Shown one piece after another: positions 33,968 through 44,560 of a stretch of DNA of 64,000 nt. The position numbers and the translations under genes are program-made. The notes under the pieces were generated by a model, which was given only the letters and a program-made list of their open reading frames with translations, was not told where the DNA came from and did no database searches. The DNA is from Euglena gracilis (taxonomy: Eukaryota; Euglenida; Euglenophyceae; Euglenales): contig CP154955.1 in NCBI GenBank assembly GCA_039621445.1, positions 49,770,086 to 49,834,085 on the forward strand, written 5' to 3'. How positions within the stretch are numbered: the stretch's first letter is position 1; every line of letters starts with the position of its first letter.

Positions 33968-35410
33968 TCTGTAGCGGTGAAAGGTCTCCAGCAGAATATT
34001 CAGGAGATCCGGGCTCGCCGGGCACCCCTGCGCCAGGCCGTTGGTGGCATGCCACACCTCACCATCGATGTTGCCGTAGTGGAAGTGCCTGCGCACCTGC
34101 CGGTAGAAGGACTGGAAGCAGTCCACCACTGCCGGTCGCACTCCCACTGCCCGCGGTGGCCTGAAGACAGCCCACCAGGGGAGGGAATCAAAACACTTTT
34201 CGACATCGAAGGAGGCCAGCCACAGCTCGGCCTGCTGTGAACGGCGGAGGTGGCGCAAATCCTCCAGGACCTTGTGCTGCGTGCAGCGTACCGGAGTTGG
34301 CCCGGAAGCCGAACGCGGCATGGCCCAGCAGGTGCCGCTGCAAGGTGGGAGACCACTCCTGGACCACCCCCTTGGCCCAGGGGCGGTAGAGCACCTCCAG
34401 CACCGTAATGGGCCGTTGGCAGGCTTCTTTTTAAGACCCCCGGGGGGGGTCCCCCCACCCACCCAGGGTGGCGCGGGACCCCCCCGGGGGGGGGGGGGGG
34501 GGGGGGCCAGGACCCCCCCCCAAAATCCGGTCTGTTAAAGGCAATTTCCAAAAATTTTCGGCGCTTTGCGCCGAAAAGGTATACCCAGCGCCTCCAGCGC
34601 GGGACCCGGGGGGTCCGGCCCGGACCCACCCCCCTCCCCCCGGGGGGGGGTCTGCTGACTTAAAAAGAAGCCTGGCCGTTGGTCCCGCGGGCGAGATCCC
34701 CCGGACGCTTGGGAATCATTGCTACATCGGTGTCCAGCCATTCCTGCGGCCAGTGCCCCTCCTGCTCAACCACCAGGTTGAGCAGGCGGGCGACTGCCGC
34801 AGCCCAGGATGGGGGCAGGGAGCGCCACACCGAGATGGGCACACCTGCCATGCCAAGGGAGGCGCCCTCCCGCATGGAGTGCAGGGCTCGGGTGACCCGT
34901 TCGGCTGTCCAGGTTGAGGAAGGCCAGTCGGCGCGGGGCAGGTGAGGGGCGAACGGGGAGGAGAGAAACACACCCCAGCGGGCCTCTTCGTTGACGCAGC
35001 GTGTTGCCGCAGGACCTCGTCCACCCAGTAGGAGCGGACGGCGGAGTCGACCTCTGCCGGGGTGAAGCATTGGAGCCCCTGGGCATTCAGGACAGGGCGG
35101 GAGCCCCATGGGATGGCTTCGGACTCCAACCAGTGCTGGAGCACCCCCGGGCGCTCCTTCCAGATCTCGGGGAGGGCCGCCTTCCAACGCACCGTGCGGT
35201 CCTGGCACATGCGGCGCAACAGGGCCTGCAGCTTGGTCCTGCACACCTGGGAAGACTGTTGGGCGGCGGTGCGGAGCAGGGAGGGAGTGGGCTGTGAAGA
35301 GAGCAGGCCCTGTCGGCAGAGCTCCTTGACCAGGCGGGATACCTCGACGGGCCAACACCCCGGCCGCTGGGGGAGCTTGGAGCACAAGCGCTCCAGCCGG
35401 TGGAGACAAT
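33968..35410 (-). pseudogene. LINE-type reverse transcriptase, truncated and interrupted
   Basis: From 35410 leftwards, an N-terminal region (LLRRMCQDRTVRW, FTPAEVDSAVRSYWVDEVLR) shifts frame to MAGVPISVWRSLPPSW and VAMIPKRPGD, the usual finger region before the RT core. Beyond the element at 34420-34674 it continues with RPITVLEVLYRPWAK, then, after another shift, motif A (LASFDVEKCFDSLPW, catalytic Asp) and motif B (NGLAQGCPASPDLLNILL). The sequence ends before motif C (the YxDD loop), so the copy cannot be active. No endonuclease is visible. It is a non-LTR retrotransposon relic, older than both the hAT-type element inside it and the P1-type end that abuts it at 35411. Confidence 0.82.
34420..34674. 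mobile_element. Non-autonomous hAT-type element inside the LINE (255 bp)
   Basis: The ends are perfect 16-bp inverted repeats CAGGCTTCTTTTTAAG, with an exact 8-bp duplication GCCGTTGG at 34412-34419 and 34675-34682. It belongs to the same family as 1826-2107, including the central CGGCGCTTTGCGCCG hairpin. Removal rejoins the RT reading frame just before the RPITVLEVLY block. Confidence 0.93.
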
Positions 35411-35715
35411 AGTGCCAAACGGTAGACTGGGGGAGGGTAGTGGGTAGTCGGCCGACTGGTCGGCGGACCAATTGGGTGGTCGGCCGACTAGTCGGCTGAC
35501 TACCCACTCTAATATACTAAAGGGTCAAAACCGCCGACTTTTAAACCCCCCCAGGGAAAATTTTTTTGTCTAAATCACCTCAACACCAGTCAAAACCCAC
35601 CCAAATGGCTCCAGAACCCCCCAATCGGGGGTGAATATGCAAAAAAATTGGGGGAAAATGTCCATTTTGGGCCACTTTTGACAAAAGCACACCTCTCCCC
35701 ATTGAATTTTCTGAT
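35411..35715. mobile_element. P1-type element end, truncated
   Basis: It begins AGTGCCAAACGGTAGACTGG, the inverse of the right end of the element at 39062-40576. It runs through the TAGTCGGCCGACTA array, the CCGCCGACTTTTAA block and the CAATCGGGGGTGAATATGCA segment. It stops near 35715, where TGATATGAAAACTGTGTCC (a P4-type start) begins, so it has been cut by a later insertion. Confidence 0.7.
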
Positions 35716-36079
35716 ATGAAAACTGTGTCCAGAATGCCGGTTCGGGCGTGAAGCCGTGTTCCAGAACGCCGGTTCCGGCGTGAAGCCAGAGCCCCAATAC
35801 ACGGTTTCAATTAAGGCATCTGTGGGTGGTTAGGCACGTTTTCAATGAGGGCATCTGTGGCAATGACACGTTTTCGATTGAGGCATCTGTGGTTAGGCAC
35901 GTTTTCAATGAGGGCATCTGTGGCAACCCTGAGTAAAAAGCAAAAAAACGCTGTCATGAAAAATCGGCGGGCGGTTGCGAGGCCAGGTGGTCCTCAACGA
36001 GTGAGGCGGGTCGCGGGCACCCTACAACACGACAGAAGGCTAGGTTGCCTTGGAGCACAACGACACGGAGTGGCGGATA

Positions 36080-36864
36080 TCACGGAACACGACACACTTT
36101 ACACAAAAAAGAGCCATACTTTGGTGGCCGCCGCAAATCTTGGCAATGAAAATGATATGCCAAACCGCAGGCGTCACACACAACTTTGTTCAGCTCCACA
36201 CAATTTGGATTTTTGGGAATGGGAACACCACAAAAACCACATTTCTCCTGTTTTATAGGCAGTCGGGACACAGCACGAGGGTCAGGGGGTTGGTCAGAAC
36301 GGAGAGGACCGGGGGAGGGAACGGAGCTGCTGACCGCAGGAGCGGAACGTTGCTCGGCGGTGGGAAACACAGACGGAACATCGGTCAGGTCCTGATTTTC
36401 GACCGAGTGTTCCTCACTTGGCGGGGCGCAAAAATTTGCCCGAGCGATGGCATTCACGTATGTCTGAAAAAAGGTTGCCGAACGATTCCCTGAAACGAAC
36501 AAAGTTCCCGACTGCTGCTCACGTTGAGCCACACATTGTTCAATGACGCTCGCCTCATCGAACAACAGGCTGGGTCCCAACTCCCATCCCGTCCAGGCAA
36601 CAAAGAAAGCATCCAGCTCAGGATAAAAGGCTTGCCGATGTTGACACAGTTTGGCGAACTCCAAACAGTTGGCAACAGCAGCAAGCTCTGCACCTACGGA
36701 GCCGGACCTTTTCTTTGTGTTGCCCTGTGCCAGCAAGGTGCCATGAAGGGTGTCAACCTTCGGCTTCTTGGCATCTTGCTGGTATACCGCGAGAGCAGCC
36801 AGGAACAGTTCCGTCCTAGGGGGAGGTGGTAAAAGACCATTCACAAAGTTAGCCGTGCGTTTCG
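36080..36864 (-). pseudogene. Tyrosine-recombinase-like/PHD protein, copy A (5' end at 44760-44775)
   Basis: The start codon and first codons (MAKRT) lie on the far side of an insertion, at 44775-44760. The frame resumes here with ANFVNGLLPPPPRTELFLAA, a lead segment, then ELAAVANCLEFAKLCQHRQA, LDAFFVAWTGWELGPSLLFD and SGNRSATFFQTYVNAIARA. At that point it jumps to a linker rich in Ser/Pro and a C-terminal PHD-like finger: KCGFCGVPIP, CVELNKVVCDACGLAYHFHC, FLCKVC, giving a Cys/His series like C4HC3. The recombinase catalytic segment seen in copy C is absent, so this copy is internally deleted as well as split at codon 6. PHD fingers usually read histone tails, and here one could steer integration to chromatin. 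The recombinase label comes from copy C and the 24.7-kb locus. Confidence 0.55.
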
Positions 36865-37540
36865 GCCCCGAGCGGATATCCGGTGGTCGCCGTCGTGGTG
36901 GTCGGCCCGACCTGGTCGGGCCGACCATGAGGTCGGGCCGACCACCATTTTTTTGCACTCCCCCCCCCCCTTTCTGGAAATTTAAGCCCCCCCCCCCCTG
37001 AAAATTTTTCTTGCCCAAATCACCCCAAAACCAGTCAAAACCCACTTATATGGCTCCAGAACCCACCAATCGGGGGTGAATATGCAAAAACTTGGAGGGG
37101 AAATGCCCATTTTGGGCCACTTTTGGCAAAAGAACACCTCTCCCCATCGGATTTTCAATATAATTGCAAAATTTTGCACAAAAAGGATTTAGCCCTCCAA
37201 GTATGTTGCCAACATAGAGGGGATTTTGTTAATTGAGTGGGGGGAGCGGGGGGGCGGAGCCCCCCCAGGCCCATTGCGGCTTATTGTCCGTGGAACTTTT
37301 GGTGGTCGCTAGCGACCGGACGCTAGCGCCCGTTGGTCATGGCCTAGCGACCATTGGTGGTCGGAGCGACCGGTCGCTAGCGACCACCAATAATTCGACC
37401 ACCCCCCCCTTCAGAAATTTTTTAAGCCCCCCCCCCCCCCCGGATGTAAAAAAAAAAAAAACGCCCCCGTTGTAATGCTACCATACTTTTGGGCAGAAGC
37501 AACCGCAGCAATGCCAATCTGGGCAGCCAGCTAAGGTGTG

Positions 37541-37615
37541 TGTGTGTGTGTGCACGCGCATGCTCAGGGCAGCCAGTTGAGGTGTGTGTGTGTGCACGCG
37601 CGTGCACAGGCAGCG
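37541..37615. repeat. (GT)n tracts, duplicated
   Basis: Two short GTGTGTGTGTG tracts are followed by CACGCGC, each within a duplicated unit of about 45 bp (GGCAGCCAG...GAGGTGTGTG). Confidence 0.8.
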
Positions 37616-37748
37616 ACCAGGAAGACAAACAACGACTGGGGTATCGAGAGTGTGAACTCTGGAAAGGGAGGGGAAACGGAGACAGCGGCAGCTGGGACGC
37701 AGCACACTATTTGGGGCTGAAGAGCGAGTCATAACAAAGGGCGCGCAT

Positions 37749-38220
37749 GTGAACAACCCCTCCGAGGGCCCCTTCGGCGCCCTTGGTCTGCTAGCGGGGG
37801 GGGGGGGGCTGCCGCCCCCCCCCCCCGCACCCCCCCCCCGCACCCCCCCCCCGCCCTCCAATAACAAAATCCCTCCGGGGGGTGACCGACCCAGGGCCAG
37901 GCGCGCATGTAATGCCACGCGCACCGTAAACAAAACAGTCCTAAGGCGCCTTCGGCGCCCTTGGTCGTCTAGCGGGGGGGGGGGCTGCCGCCCCCCCCCC
38001 GCACCCCCCCCCCCGCCCTCCAATAACAAAATCCCCTCCGGGGGGTGACCGACCCAGGGCCAGGCGCGCATGTAATGCCACGCGCACCGTAAACAAAAAC
38101 AGTCCTAAGGCGCCTTCGGCGCCCTTGGTCGTCTAGCGGGGGGGGGGGGGGGGGGGGGGCCCCCGCCAGCCCCCCCCCCCCCCCCGCCCTCCAATAACAA
38201 AATCCCCTCCGGGGGGTGAC
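37749..38220. repeat. Three tandem units of about 165 bp
   Basis: Each unit has GGCGCCTTCGGCGCCCTTGG, CTAGCGGGGG, C runs, CCAATAACAAAATCCC and a GGGGTGACCGACCCAGGGCC segment. It is a reverse-orientation relative of 33559-33950, inside the P3-type element. Confidence 0.75.
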
Positions 38221-38288
38221 CAACACAGGGCCTACAGCGCACGGAATGGCACAATGCACATTTTGTTTGGAAAAAGTGTGCTGGGGTG

Positions 38289-39019
38289 TTAATATTTGGG
38301 CCGCGCGCAATGGCGTGGGGTCCATTGTGGGAGGTCACACTGTGACCAGATGGTGTCGTCCTCCGAGGAAGACACGTCACGGGGCGAAGCAGCTGCCCCT
38401 GCAGCTGGTGGAGGCGGAGTTCCGGGAGCGGGAATTGCATCATCTGCGGCAACACGTAAAAACTGAATTCCCCGGACGACCAAAAGTGACAAACCTACAT
38501 CGCAGATAGGGTATATGTACTGCGCTTTCGTCTGCCTCCCCCTCACTGGGTTCGTATCCTGGGAACCGGGAAAACAGAGGCACCCCCCCCCCCCCCGAGT
38601 CACACGCACCGTGCCGCAGCAAATCCGGACGCTTGGGGGAGAGGGGCTATGTTCTGTGGGCTGACAGAAAAACTCTGATTCCAGTGCTGTTGCACATGCC
38701 ACATTTTGTAGGCCCAGTGGCGAAACACACGCGCACTGGGCAGGATGCTGCTGTGCAGCGCCAGTTCCCTCTCCAAACGGCGTTGAAACGTAGCGGGATT
38801 TCCTCGTACACCCTGCCGCTCGAGGGCTCCGTGCCACAGAAAAGTGATGGTCCTGCCAATATCAATAGGTGCCACGTTGGTGCCGATGAACATTTTCCAG
38901 ACAAAATTCAGCAAGTCAGGGGTTACGTAGTACCCACCCACATGCAGGCATGGGATGGATGGCTTTGTCCCAGGTGTCGCTTGGATATCGACAGGAGTGT
39001 TGTTAACACAATTTGCCAC
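38289..39019 (-). CDS. Unknown protein of the P3-type element, 3' part
   Basis: The frame from 39019 reads hydrophobic and charged segments such as VTPDLLNFVWKMFIGTNVAP and FQRRLERELALHSSILPSAR, then FRHWAYKMWHVQQHW, and stops at 38600. A second frame that overlaps it ends around SSSEDDTIWSQCDLPQW (38289), so a frameshift or intron probably joins them. A third frame has CALCHSVRCRPC near 38250. It looks like genuine protein-coding sequence and, by position inside the inverted ends, may be part of the element's transposase. I do not recognise the family. Its upstream part has been separated by the insertion at 39062-40576. Confidence 0.4.
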
Positions 39020-39061
39020 ATTCGAAAAACAACCCTGACTGTGAAGGCTGTGAATGCATAT

Positions 39062-40576
39062 GGCGCAAGGCGGTAGACTGGGGGGGGGGGTAGTGGGTAG
39101 TCGGCCGACTAGTCGGCCGACTACCCAATTGGTCCACCGACTAGTCCTAGTCGGTAGCTAGTCGGCGAGACAGGGGGGGGGGGGGTAGTGGGTAGTCGGC
39201 CAACTAGTCGGCCGACTACCCACTCTAATGTACTAACGGGTCAAAACCGCCGACTTTTAAGCCCCCCCCCCCATGAACAAAATCCAATGCAAACTAGTCG
39301 GTGGCTAGTCGGCGGTCATAAAAATGGTCTGTGGCGGGCCCAAATCACCCGGAAATGGTCCGGATGGGTCCAAATAAGTGTCTTACGCCTAAATAAACAC
39401 CCCCAGATGGAAATCTTTGGTCAGTGGGGGGTCGGTGGGCCCTTGATGGGGGTCCGGAGGGGTACAAAAGCAATGATGAAACAGGGATTACATTAAAATC
39501 CTTTGGAAATGCAATCTGCAATCTGCGTTTTGCATCACGAGAGGCAGAAAACTCCCCCCTGCACCCCAATCCGAGACTCAAATCACAAAATCCCTTCTGT
39601 GTTGGCAACATACTCGGGGGCTAAGTCGTTTTTGTGGCTCACTTTTGCATAGGCGGGGGGGGGCTCCGCCACCCTCCCCCCCCCCTCAAATAACAAAATC
39701 CCTTTTGTTGCAACATACTCGGGGGTTAAGTCGTTTTTGTGGCTAACTTTGGCATAAGCGGGGGGGGCTCCGCCCCCCCCCGCACCCCCCCCCTCAAATA
39801 ACAAAATCCCTTCTCTGTTGGCAACATATTCGGGGGCTAAGTCGTTTTTGTGGCTCACTTTGGCATAGGCGGGGGGGGCTCCGCCCCCCCCGCACCCCCC
39901 CCCCTCAAATAACAAAATCCCTTCTCTGTTGGCAACATATTCGGGGGCTAAGTCGTTTTTGTGGCTCACTTTGGCATAGGCGGGGGGGGCTCCGCCCCCC
40001 CCGCACCCCCCCCCTCAAATAACAAAATCCCTTCTGTGTTGGCAACATACTCGGGGGCTAAGTCGTTTTTGTGGCTTACTTTGGCATAGGCGGGGGGGGG
40101 GGCGCCTGCCCCCCCCACCTGTACCCCCCTCAAATAACAAAATCCCTTCTATGTTGGCTATAGACTTGGAGGGATAAGACCCTTTTTTTGTGCAAATTTT
40201 GACTTATATTGAAAATTCAATGGGGAGAGGTGTACTTTTGTCAAAAGTGGCCCAAAATGGACATTTTCCCCCAATTTTTTTGCATATTCACCCCCGATTG
40301 GGGGGTTCTGGAGCCATTTGGGTGGGTTTTGACCGGCGTTGAGGTGATTTGGACATATTTTTTTTACCAGGGGGGGGGCTTAAAAGTCGGCGGTTTTGAC
40401 CCGTTAGTACATTAGAGTGGGTAGTCGGCCGACTAGTCGGCCGACTACCCACTACCCCCCCGCCGACTAGCCACCGACCAATTAGTCGGCCGACTAGTCG
40501 GTGGACCAATTGGGTAGTCGGCCGACTAGTCGGCCGACTACCCACTACCCCCCCCCCCAGTCTACCGTTTGGCACT
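39062..40576. mobile_element. P1-type Mutator-like non-autonomous element (1515 bp)
   Basis: The ends are GGCGCAAGGCGGTAGACTGG and, inverted, AGTGCCAAACGGTAGACTGG. TAGTCGGCCGACTA arrays follow. The 9-bp duplication AATGCATAT lies at 39053-39061 and 40577-40585, which fits Mutator-like elements. The core has six tandem units of about 110 bp (AATAACAAAATCCCTTCT, ACATACTCGGGGGCTAAGTC, GGCATAGGCGGGG, CTCCGCCCCC). The copy at 58602 has three. No ORF is credible. Confidence 0.92.
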
Positions 40577-40589
40577 AATGCATATGCAC

Positions 40590-41976
40590 ACCGGCAGGGG
40601 GGGGGGTGGAGCACTCCTGCACGGATGGTTCGAAGCATGGATGATGAAATGGCACGCGTGGGTTTGAAGACCGCACCGAGCATTGGTAACGTTGAATCCG
40701 AACCGGTATCGGCCCGTTCAATGTCAGCAGCCTGCCAGGAAAATACCCCCATCTTCGCCACATACAAGCACCTGCATGTCGACCGCATGTGGAGAGCCTG
40801 CCATCCAACGTGGCAGGCCTGCCCTCAGGGTCCACCCAGTAAATTTGTGTTGGGGATGGGAACGGACTGATTAGCTGTCCTGGCACGTGGCAAACTCCTT
40901 TTTTCCAAACATAAATGCTATACAGAAAACCGCAACAGATTTCCCTGTTGCCATCTTTTTGCGTTTTGAACAACACCATAAAAAAACTTAAATTACAATT
41001 GTACGTTTTCAACAAGACCATCCCCAAATGCACTGGCCGGGGTTGGCGCACGCACAGCTGGTCGCTCACCAGCAGGTGCCGAAGGATCCACCCCACTGTT
41101 CTCCGCATTTACAGCGACCGCAGCAGATGGCTCCTGCGGGTCCAATTGTGTGGGGGCAGCACATTCCAGTCCATTGGCTGCATCTGCAGCCGGGCTCTAG
41201 TGACTCCTCTGGCCCAGAGTCCACAACAGGCTATTGCTGGTGTGCCTGATGTTGCCCCCCCCCCAAACAGACATTTTTCATCAGAAATGCACTGTTGCTG
41301 GTTCACGGCAGCCACCGATTAAAAGCACTAAAAAATGCACCAATGGTTGCGAGTTCCCCACCCAAACCTGGCAGATTTCCCTAACTGACAGGGACAGCAA
41401 TAGACGGTTCAGCACGCACAGCTCTCACCATCGTTGGAGATCCCGGACACGGAGGTGCTGCTGCATCAGCAGCCGTTGTTGGTGGGGCGGCCAAGGGAGG
41501 TGCAACTGCACCCGCCCCAACAGGTGCTGCTTGTGGAACAACAGGAACAGGCCGCACGCGGACGCCACCACGCACATGCACCTCCAGATGCTGCACAATG
41601 TACGTAGGTGTACAACCGCATCCCTGCCTGTTGTTGCATGGATGGACTGCACGAAACCAGGGTCAGCCCAAGATTTTCCCCTTCCTGCGTCTGGAACAAT
41701 GTCCAGGACACCGCACACATTTGCGCGTGAAAAAGAATGCAATAACCACAGTGCAGGTGCGTTGTCCTTTTTCCCCTTGACGTTTTCACCCAAATCACAG
41801 CGCACATGAGGAAAACAAAGACAGCGGGATGGCTGAACTGCATATTCTGCTCCTTCCCTGTGGCACACATCGCAAGCGTAATGCTTGCCCTTGCGCAATG
41901 CGCAAGTACACCCAAGCGCATGAGCGGCTTTCAAGTCCCCAATGCAATTCATAGTAACGTAAACATTGTGTGACAT
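40590..41976 (-). CDS. Unknown Cys-rich protein of the P3-type element, 5' part
   Basis: From 41976 the frame begins MSHNVYVTMNCIGDLKAAHA and then runs through a dense Cys/His cluster: CTCALRKGKHYACDVCHREG, then CLCFPHVRCDLGENVKG. After a frame change, KCVRCPGHCSRRRKGK and NRQGCGCTPTYIVQHLEVHV follow, then Pro/Ala-rich sequence. Nearer 41160 another frame has CRCSQWTGMCCPHTIGP, CCGRCKCGEQW. This looks like a zinc-binding DNA-binding region broken by several frame changes and a TGA. By position it belongs to the element bounded by the P3 ends. Its downstream part is at 38289-39019. No known family is recognised. Confidence 0.35.
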
Positions 41977-42663
41977 CGCGCAAGATCCTAAAAGCGGAAA
42001 AAGGAATTTTTGATATAAAATTTCATGGCTTTCTCTGGGGCATTTTTTTTTTCACGGGGGGGGGGGCTTAAAAATTTTCTGAGGGGGGGGGGGGTCGAAT
42101 TATTGGTGGTCGCTAGCGACCGGTCGCTCCGACCACCAACGGTCGCTAGCGACCGGTCGCCAGAATTCGGTCGCTAGCGACCATGGTCGCTAGCGACCGG
42201 TCGCTAGCGACCACCAAAAGTTCCATGGCCAATTTTCTGCTCGGAGCCGAGCCCCCCCCGCCTATGAAAAAGTGAGCCACAAAAACAACTTATCCCCCGA
42301 GTATGTTGCCAACTCAGAAGGGATTTTGTTATTTGACGTTCGGATGGGGGTGGAGGGAAGAGTTTCCTGCCTCTCGTGATGCAGAATGCTTGCATTTCTA
42401 AAGGATTTTCATGTAATCCCTGTCTCATCATTGTTTTTTTTTCCCCTCCGGGCCCCCATCAAGGGTCCACCGACCCCCCACCGACCAAAGATTTCCATCT
42501 GGGGGTGTTTATTTAAGCGTAAGACCCCCCCTTAGATGCACTTTGGCTTCTGTCTGGTTTAAGGCCTGGCGCTGCATTCCGCTTCTGGCCCTTTCTTCGG
42601 AGCAACTCCCAATAATTGTCCGACCCCATAAGTCGTAAGACCCCCCCCCACCAGTCAACCGCC

Positions 42664-42760
42664 ATGCGCCCCGAAGGCCGCCTGGCCGAAGGCCGTGCAT
42701 CGGCCGAAGGCCGATGCCCGCGCAGCGGCCGAAGGCCGCTGCAATTCAGAACTTGAAAAG
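42664..42760. repeat. CGGCCGAAGGCCG hairpin cluster
   Basis: Four overlapping palindromes of the type CATCGGCCGAAGGCCGATG are followed by AAAAGTTGATGACGTTATTT. The whole block recurs at 43407-43510. Confidence 0.8.
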
Positions 42761-42794
42761 TTGATGACGTTATTTAAAGGAGTAGGGTTAGGGT

Positions 42795-43112
42795 GGCTCC
42801 CGGATCTGGCCTGGGGGGGGGGGTTGTGGGCAGACCCTAGGGTCTGCCCACGGTCGCCAAAGGTCACGAAAGGTCGCTATGGGTATTTCCTACTCAGTCT
42901 TTTTTGCATTGTAGCGGCGTAGGCAACTGTTCCAGGGCCCTAAAAAAAAAAATCCCTTGTGTGTGCAACACCTTTTGTGTGTATGTTGCGCTAATTTGCC
43001 GTGGAGCGCATTTTTTGACATCGACCCGCCCACGACCTTTGGCGACCATGGCGACCTTTGGCGACCCTAGGGTCTGCCCACACCCCCCCCCCCCAGGCCA
43101 AATCTACCCCCC
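42795..43112. mobile_element. Mutator-like small element (318 bp)
   Basis: The left end is GGCTCCCGGATCTGGCC. The right end, inverted, is GGGGGGTAGATTTGGCC. Both lead into GTGGGCAGACCCTAGGG palindromes and CGACCTTTGGCGACC repeats. The exact 10-bp duplication GGGTTAGGGT lies at 42785-42794 and 43113-43122. The unoccupied site is in the duplicated block at 43514. An inverted copy sits in the threonyl-tRNA synthetase intron at 52728. Confidence 0.93.
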
Positions 43113-44560
43113 GGGTTAGGGTCAAGTTTCCATCCCAAACTGTCCCATCCCATCCCCTCAACGTCGTTATTGGTGTCTGCAGGGGACCCAGCGAACCCAA
43201 AGAGGCGCCCAACTAGGGTTAAAAACATTGGGGGACCCGAGCGAGGCGCCGAAGGCGCCGAGCGAGGGTCCCCCAATGTGTATTAACTCCAGTCGGGCGC
43301 CTCTTGGGGGTAGCTGGTCCCCTGCAGGCACCAGTTTTTCACGCATCAGTCACCGACCCTTCAGCTGGTCGATCGACCCTTCGACTGTTTGGTGGCAGGC
43401 TGGAAGGGCCGCCTGGCCGAAGGCCGTGCATCGGCCGAAGGCCGATGCCCGCGCAGCGGCCGAAGGCCGCTGCAATTCAGACCTTGAAAAGTTGATGACG
43501 TTATTTAAAGGAGTAGGGTTAGGGTCAAGTTTCCATCCCAAACTGTCCCATCCCATCCCCTCAACGTCGTTAAATTGGTGTCTGCAGGGGACCCAGCGAA
43601 CCCAAAGAGGCGCCCAACTAGGGTTAAAAACATTGGGGACCCGAGCGAGGCGCCGAAGGCGCCGAGCGAGGGTCCCCCAATGTGTATTAACCCTAGTTGG
43701 GCGCCTCTTTGGGGTAGCTGGTCCCCTGCAGGCACCAGTTTTTCACGCATCAGTCACTGACCCTTCAGCTGGTCGATCGACCCTTCGACTGTTTGGTGGC
43801 AGGCTGGAAGGGTGGGCTGGCTAGTCGGCCGACTAGTCGGCTGACTAGCCAATTGGTTGGCCGACCGACAACGCCAATGGGTCGGTTGGCCTAGTCGGCA
43901 GCTGGTCGGTGAGACAGGGGGGGGGGGAGCCAGTTGGCCGACTACCACCCCCCCCCTTTATTTGACCCCCCCCCCTTAATTGAGCATTTGGGTCCGGGGA
44001 AATTTTTTTTCATGCGCCGAAGGCGCCGAAAATTTTTTTTTGCCCTCTTTCTAAAGGAATTTTTGACCCCCCCCCTTATTTGACCCCCCCCCCTTATTTG
44101 AGCATTTGGGGGGTCCGTTGGCCCGTAGGTGTGCTCAAATAAAGGGGGGGGGGGTGGTAGTCGGCGAACTACCCACTCTGTGCTACTGAGTCAACTGCCG
44201 ACTTTTAAACTCCCCCTGTGTGGAGGGGGGAGTTTTCTGCCTCTCGTGAGAGTCATGGCCAGTTTCCCCCCTAGGACCCCCCCAGGACCCACCGGGCGGT
44301 ACCCACTTTAGAATAACCTGAACTTGTGCTGCAAAATTTCGGCCAAAAAAATGCGGGACCCACCAAGGACCCCCCCCCCCCAGCACCCCCCCAGCACCCC
44401 CCGAAGAACCCCCCCAGGACCCCCCAAGGTCCCCCCAGGACCCCCCCAGGCCCCCCCCAGGTCCCCCCAGGACATGGTCCTGGGGGGGGGGAGAACTGGC
44501 CATAAGTGCATTTCCAGGTGATTTGGGGGCTTCACAGACCATTTTTATGCCCACCGACCA
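43113..44560. repeat. Duplicated block with GAGCGAGGCGCC hairpins and P1-type array
   Basis: 43118-43400 and 43513-43810 are near-copies (CAAGTTTCCATCCCAAACTG, then a GACCCGAGCGAGGCGCC hairpin, then TGTGTATTAACCC...AGTTGG). A third copy is at 48756-48970. A P1-like array (TAGTCGGCCGACTA) follows at 43820-43945. C-run blocks with CCCCCCAGGACC at 44270-44490 recur, inverted, at 54350-54545. There is no gene. Confidence 0.7.

Larger units (their letters stand above)
37267..42248. mobile_element. P3-type element (5.0 kb) with its own genes
   Basis: Inverted ends of about 150 bp, 37283-37440 and 42070-42233, match closely: TGGAACTTTTGGTGGTCGC followed by arrays of GGTCGCTAGCGACC, then TAATTCGACC and a TTTTTAAGCC plus C-run block. 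A possible duplication GAGCCCCCCC flanks it (37257-37266, 42249-42258), but C runs make this soft. It encloses the unknown minus-strand ORFs at 40590-41976 and 38289-39019, so it may be autonomous. It has been split by the element at 39062-40576. Confidence 0.75.

Noticed and set aside
36080-36400. Copy A as an ordinary host chromatin reader gene
   Set aside because: Three damaged copies in one window, shared flanking arrays and an in-window empty site for copy B all point to a mobile element instead.
35411-40576. One 5.2-kb element bounded by AGTGCCAAAC at 35411 and its inverse at 40576
   Set aside because: The right end pairs better with 39062 (9-bp duplication AATGCATAT). The 35411 end is a separate, truncated copy, although its AAT flank resembles a short duplication.
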